A program made the position numbers and the translations under genes. From positions 1-8,345 of the forward strand of contig JACQUS010000429.1 of the NCBI GenBank assembly GCA_016210125.1: 8,345 nucleotides of DNA, written 5' to 3'. The number at the start of each line of letters is the position of its first letter. Within the stretch, counting starts at the first letter, position 1. The notes beneath the pieces are model-generated. The model worked only from the letters and a program-made list of their open reading frames with translations, ran no database searches and had not been told where the DNA came from. The stretch is from Chloroflexota bacterium. GTDB lineage: Bacteria; Chloroflexota; UBA6077; FW602-bin22; JACQUS01. Below are positions 6,361 through 8,345 of the stretch, one piece after another.

Positions 6361-7109
6361 CGCAACTGGCGCTCGAACGCGGCGGAGAAGGCCGCCCGCA
6401 GCTCCGGCGAAGCAATGCAGGCGCGCTCGGCCGCCAGCTCGCGCTCGAATGCCTCGGCCGGCGGCGCGCCGAAGGTCTCGTTGACGATGGCCTTCGACAG
6501 CCGCAGCGAGAGCGGCTGGTTCGCGGCGATGGCCTCGGCCAGCGCGCGGGCCTCACCCAGCAGCCGCCCCAGCGGCACGACGCGGTTGAGCAGGCCCATG
6601 CGCTCCGCCTCGTCGGCCGCGACGACGCGGCCGGTGAAGATCAGCTCCTTGGCGCGCGCCACGCCCACGATCTGCGGGAGGCGCTGCGTGCCGGTGATGC
6701 GACCGAACACCGCGCCGGGGAAACGGAAGCGCGTCGTCGGCGCGCCGACGCGGATGTCGAGAGCCGCGGCCAGCTCGGCGCCGCCGCCGTACGCATAGCC
6801 GGCGACGGCGCCGACCGTCGGCTGCGGGAGCTGCGCCAGATCGAAGGCCGCGCGCGCGAAATCCTCCGTGTACGCCTCCTGCTCCTCCGGCGACGCGCCG
6901 GCCATCGCCCGGTAGTCCGCCCCGGCCGAGAAGGCCAGGTCGCCGGCACCGCGCACGAGGACGACGCGCACGGCGTCGTCTGCGGCCAGGTGAGCCAGGG
7001 CCGCCCGCAGATCACGCACCATGGGCCAGTGCAGGGCGTTGCGCTTCTCCGGGCGATCCAGCGTCACCTCCGCTACGCCGGCCCGGACCTCGACGAGCAC
7101 ATGGGCCAT
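6345..7109 (-). CDS. Enoyl-CoA hydratase/isomerase (crotonase) family protein
   Basis: A 254-aa crotonase-fold protein acting on acyl-CoA thioesters in the cytosol. Seen: LDRPEKRNAL at 17-26 near the CoA site, oxyanion-hole segment AFSAGADYRAM at 59-69, YAYGGGAELAAALDIRVG at 105-122 with E112 at the position of the first hydratase glutamate (rat Glu144), and TGTQRLP at 139-145. The second hydratase glutamate (rat Glu164, in PEILLG) is replaced by G132 in RFPGAVFG, and the following loop is about three residues shorter. Hydration is therefore uncertain; isomerase, hydrolase or another crotonase reaction is possible. The start is ATG 7109: GGAGG is 5 nt upstream (plus 7115-7119) and the family N-terminus fits. 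The frame stays open to 7340 but that extension overlaps the divergent gene and is not like crotonases. It stands alone on the minus strand. Confidence 0.9.
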   Translation of the reverse strand: MAHVLVEVRAGVAEVTLDRPEKRNALHWPMVRDLRAALAHLAADDAVRVVLVRGAGDLAFSAGADYRAMAGASPEEQEAYTEDFARAAFDLAQLPQPTVGAVAGYAYGGGAELAAALDIRVGAPTTRFRFPGAVFGRITGTQRLPQIVGVARAKELIFTGRVVAADEAERMGLLNRVVPLGRLLGEARALAEAIAANQPLSLRLSKAIVNETFGAPPAEAFERELAAERACIASPELRAAFSAAFERQLRQPGG

Positions 7110-7114
7110 CGCTT

Positions 7115-7119
7115 CCTCC
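7115..7119 (-). promoter_or_regulatory. Ribosome binding site deciding the crotonase start
   Basis: GGAGG on the minus strand with a 5-nt spacer to ATG 7109. It rejects the longer open frame that would start at 7340 inside the divergent gene. Confidence 0.65.
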
Positions 7120-7161
7120 AGCCGCGTTCCCACATTCTTGCACACCTGCACCCGAGCTCGA

Positions 7162-7172
7162 CAGACAGTCTG
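7162..7172. promoter_or_regulatory. 11-bp palindrome in the divergent intergenic region
   Basis: CAGAC-A-GTCTG is a perfect inverted repeat lying about midway between the divergent crotonase (ATG 7109) and pentapeptide (GTG 7230) genes. A second short palindrome, CGCTAGCG, follows in 7182-7189. Either could be an operator; no convincing promoter hexamers were found for either gene. Confidence 0.22.
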
Positions 7173-7229
7173 AAGCGCCAGCGCTAGCGTGGTACTCTTG
7201 GTGCGGGGAGGCTTGCGCCGAGGGCGGTG

Positions 7230-8303
7230 GTGAGCGACACGTGCGCATACAAGGATCCCGACTGGGAGCATCAGGGTCAGCGGCTCGATTGTGGCCGCCC
7301 GCGGCGGTCGGATGACCCGAAAGGGTACTGCATTTTGCATTCGTCCGACCCGCGCAGAGACTGCACAGAGTTCGTGGATGAGGTGATTCGCAGTCTCGCC
7401 AATAGGAAAGGCGATTTCAATGGATGTAATGTTCCAGCGGGAACGATTGTCGACTTGTCAGTGCAGAGACTCGAACCCCTACCCGACTTCACCGCCACTA
7501 TATGGAACGAGCACTCACAGTTCATCCTCGGGCAACGCCACCTCGACGGCCACGTGCACCTACGGTTCCATGGCGCATCATTCCACGATGGAGTCGTCCT
7601 GAACCTCGCGGGCGCGAGCTTCGCAGGTCGTCTCGAGGTGGATCTGGGTGGCGCCACCTTTCTCGACGGTAGCGCCGCCAACTTGAGCTCCTGCACGTTC
7701 GCAGGTGGCGCTCGACTCATTCTCAGCCAGTGTCGCTTTGAGCCTCGTACCGAGTTGAAGATGAATTCCTGTACCCTTCGGGAGATGGTGTGGATCAATG
7801 ACGACCACCAGTCTGGCCCCCTCTTTGCCGGAGTGCTGCAATGCCGAGGAGCAAATTTCGAGTGCGGTGCCACCTTTATGGGCTCCGATTTCGCTGAGAG
7901 GTCAACATTCGAGGGCGTCGACCTGCGGAACGTCACGTTCCGCAATTGTTCCCTTGCGCGGACGAGCTTGCGTAATGCGATCTCCATAGAGGACGCTGAG
8001 TTCGACAACGTCAGGTGGGCGACCCCCGCGAAGCAACGGAAGCAACGACGTGCTTCGTGGCGGGTCGCACAGTCGTGGCGCCGTCTTGTCGACGAAGCCA
8101 ATCGTGTTACCATCCAGGATGAAGTCGATGCGATGGCGTCGATGTCGAACGAAAAGATTACAAGTGGATTCGCCGCTGCGGAGCGAGTCTACCGAGGATT
8201 GAAGAAGAGCTACGAGAAACGGGCCGACCACCCCAGGGCCGCGGAGTTTCACTACGGTGAGATGGAGATGCGGCGCGGGGTAGAGTCCCAAGACGTGGTG
8301 TAA
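7230..8303 (+). CDS. Pentapeptide-repeat protein with Cys/His N-terminus
   Basis: A protein of about 357 aa. Numbering from GTG 7227, the N-terminus holds C6, C22, C35 and H38 (GYCILH), a possible zinc-binding knuckle. Residues about 105-262 form degenerate pentapeptide repeats, with recurring A-S/T-F and D/N-L-R steps such as GASFHDGV, GATFLDGS, FEGVDLRNVTF and NCSLARTSL, which should fold as a right-handed quadrilateral beta-helix. A basic linker (265-290) leads to a C-terminal block, ERVYRGLKKSYEKRADHP then AAEFHYGEMEMRR, a motif common in long pentapeptide proteins that continue into membrane segments; here the protein stops 8 residues later. No membrane segment or signal peptide is seen. 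GTG 7227 and GTG 7230 are both possible; GAGGG at 7220-7224 gives better spacing to 7230. The G+C is visibly lower than that of the neighbours. Its function is unknown. Confidence 0.83.
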   Translation: MSDTCAYKDPDWEHQGQRLDCGRPRRSDDPKGYCILHSSDPRRDCTEFVDEVIRSLANRKGDFNGCNVPAGTIVDLSVQRLEPLPDFTATIWNEHSQFILGQRHLDGHVHLRFHGASFHDGVVLNLAGASFAGRLEVDLGGATFLDGSAANLSSCTFAGGARLILSQCRFEPRTELKMNSCTLREMVWINDDHQSGPLFAGVLQCRGANFECGATFMGSDFAERSTFEGVDLRNVTFRNCSLARTSLRNAISIEDAEFDNVRWATPAKQRKQRRASWRVAQSWRRLVDEANRVTIQDEVDAMASMSNEKITSGFAAAERVYRGLKKSYEKRADHPRAAEFHYGEMEMRRGVESQDVV

Positions 8304-8345
8304 AATTCGCGCTTGACGAAGAAGCCACCGTGTGCTTTCCAAGGC

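Noticed and set aside
7173..7201. Possible plus-strand promoter (CTGAAG, 17 nt, TACTCT) for the pentapeptide gene
   Set aside because: Each hexamer matches the sigma-70 consensus poorly, so it is not distinguishable from chance.
7110..7340. Upstream extension of the crotonase frame to a start at 7340 (331 aa)
   Set aside because: The added residues do not resemble a crotonase, overlap the divergent pentapeptide gene, and a strong GGAGG site marks ATG 7109.
8304..8345. Possible promoter -35 (TTGACG) at the window end
   Set aside because: No -10 can be checked because the window ends; the 42 bases hold nothing else that I can support.

Overview
The window is GC-rich (about 70% G+C by eye in most genes) and densely packed, with seven protein genes. 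No RNA genes, insertion sequences or CRISPR arrays were seen. A free-living, metabolically versatile bacterium of high G+C is likely. The mix of a glutaryl-CoA dehydrogenase-like enzyme, an AMP-forming acyl-CoA ligase, a Uma2-family nuclease-like protein, a PilZ protein and a GSA-aminomutase-like transaminase would fit a Chloroflexota-type genome. That placement is inference from gene content only.

Layout. (1) 132-3118, plus strand: an acyl-CoA dehydrogenase with glutaryl-CoA dehydrogenase signatures, then a class I adenylate-forming acyl-CoA ligase, separated by a 254-nt stem-loop-rich gap. (2) 3312-3872, plus strand: a Uma2-family protein behind a 193-nt leader that can form long, mutually exclusive stems. 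(3) 3876-6069, minus strand: a YcgR-like PilZ protein followed 22 nt later by a class III aminotransferase of the glutamate-1-semialdehyde aminomutase type, probably one transcript. It converges on Uma2 with only 3 nt between stop codons. (4) 6345-7109, minus strand: a crotonase-family protein that keeps one of the two hydratase catalytic glutamates. (5) 7230-8303, plus strand, divergent from the crotonase: a lower-G+C pentapeptide-repeat protein with a Cys/His N-terminus.

How the genes fit together. The ligase, dehydrogenase and crotonase form a plausible acyl-CoA catabolic set: activation of an acid to its CoA ester, oxidation (with decarboxylation if it is true glutaryl-CoA dehydrogenase, giving crotonyl-CoA), then a crotonase-type step. 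The crotonase is not in the same transcription unit and may not be a hydratase. The PilZ/aminomutase pair suggests a link to cyclic-di-GMP but its function is unknown. The pentapeptide-repeat gene looks compositionally foreign.

No clearly new multi-gene system is evident. The best leads are the PilZ protein with a Gly/Arg-rich insertion paired with an aminomutase-like enzyme, the crotonase lacking its second glutamate, the structured leaders at 1290-1543 and 3119-3311, and the compositionally distinct pentapeptide gene.
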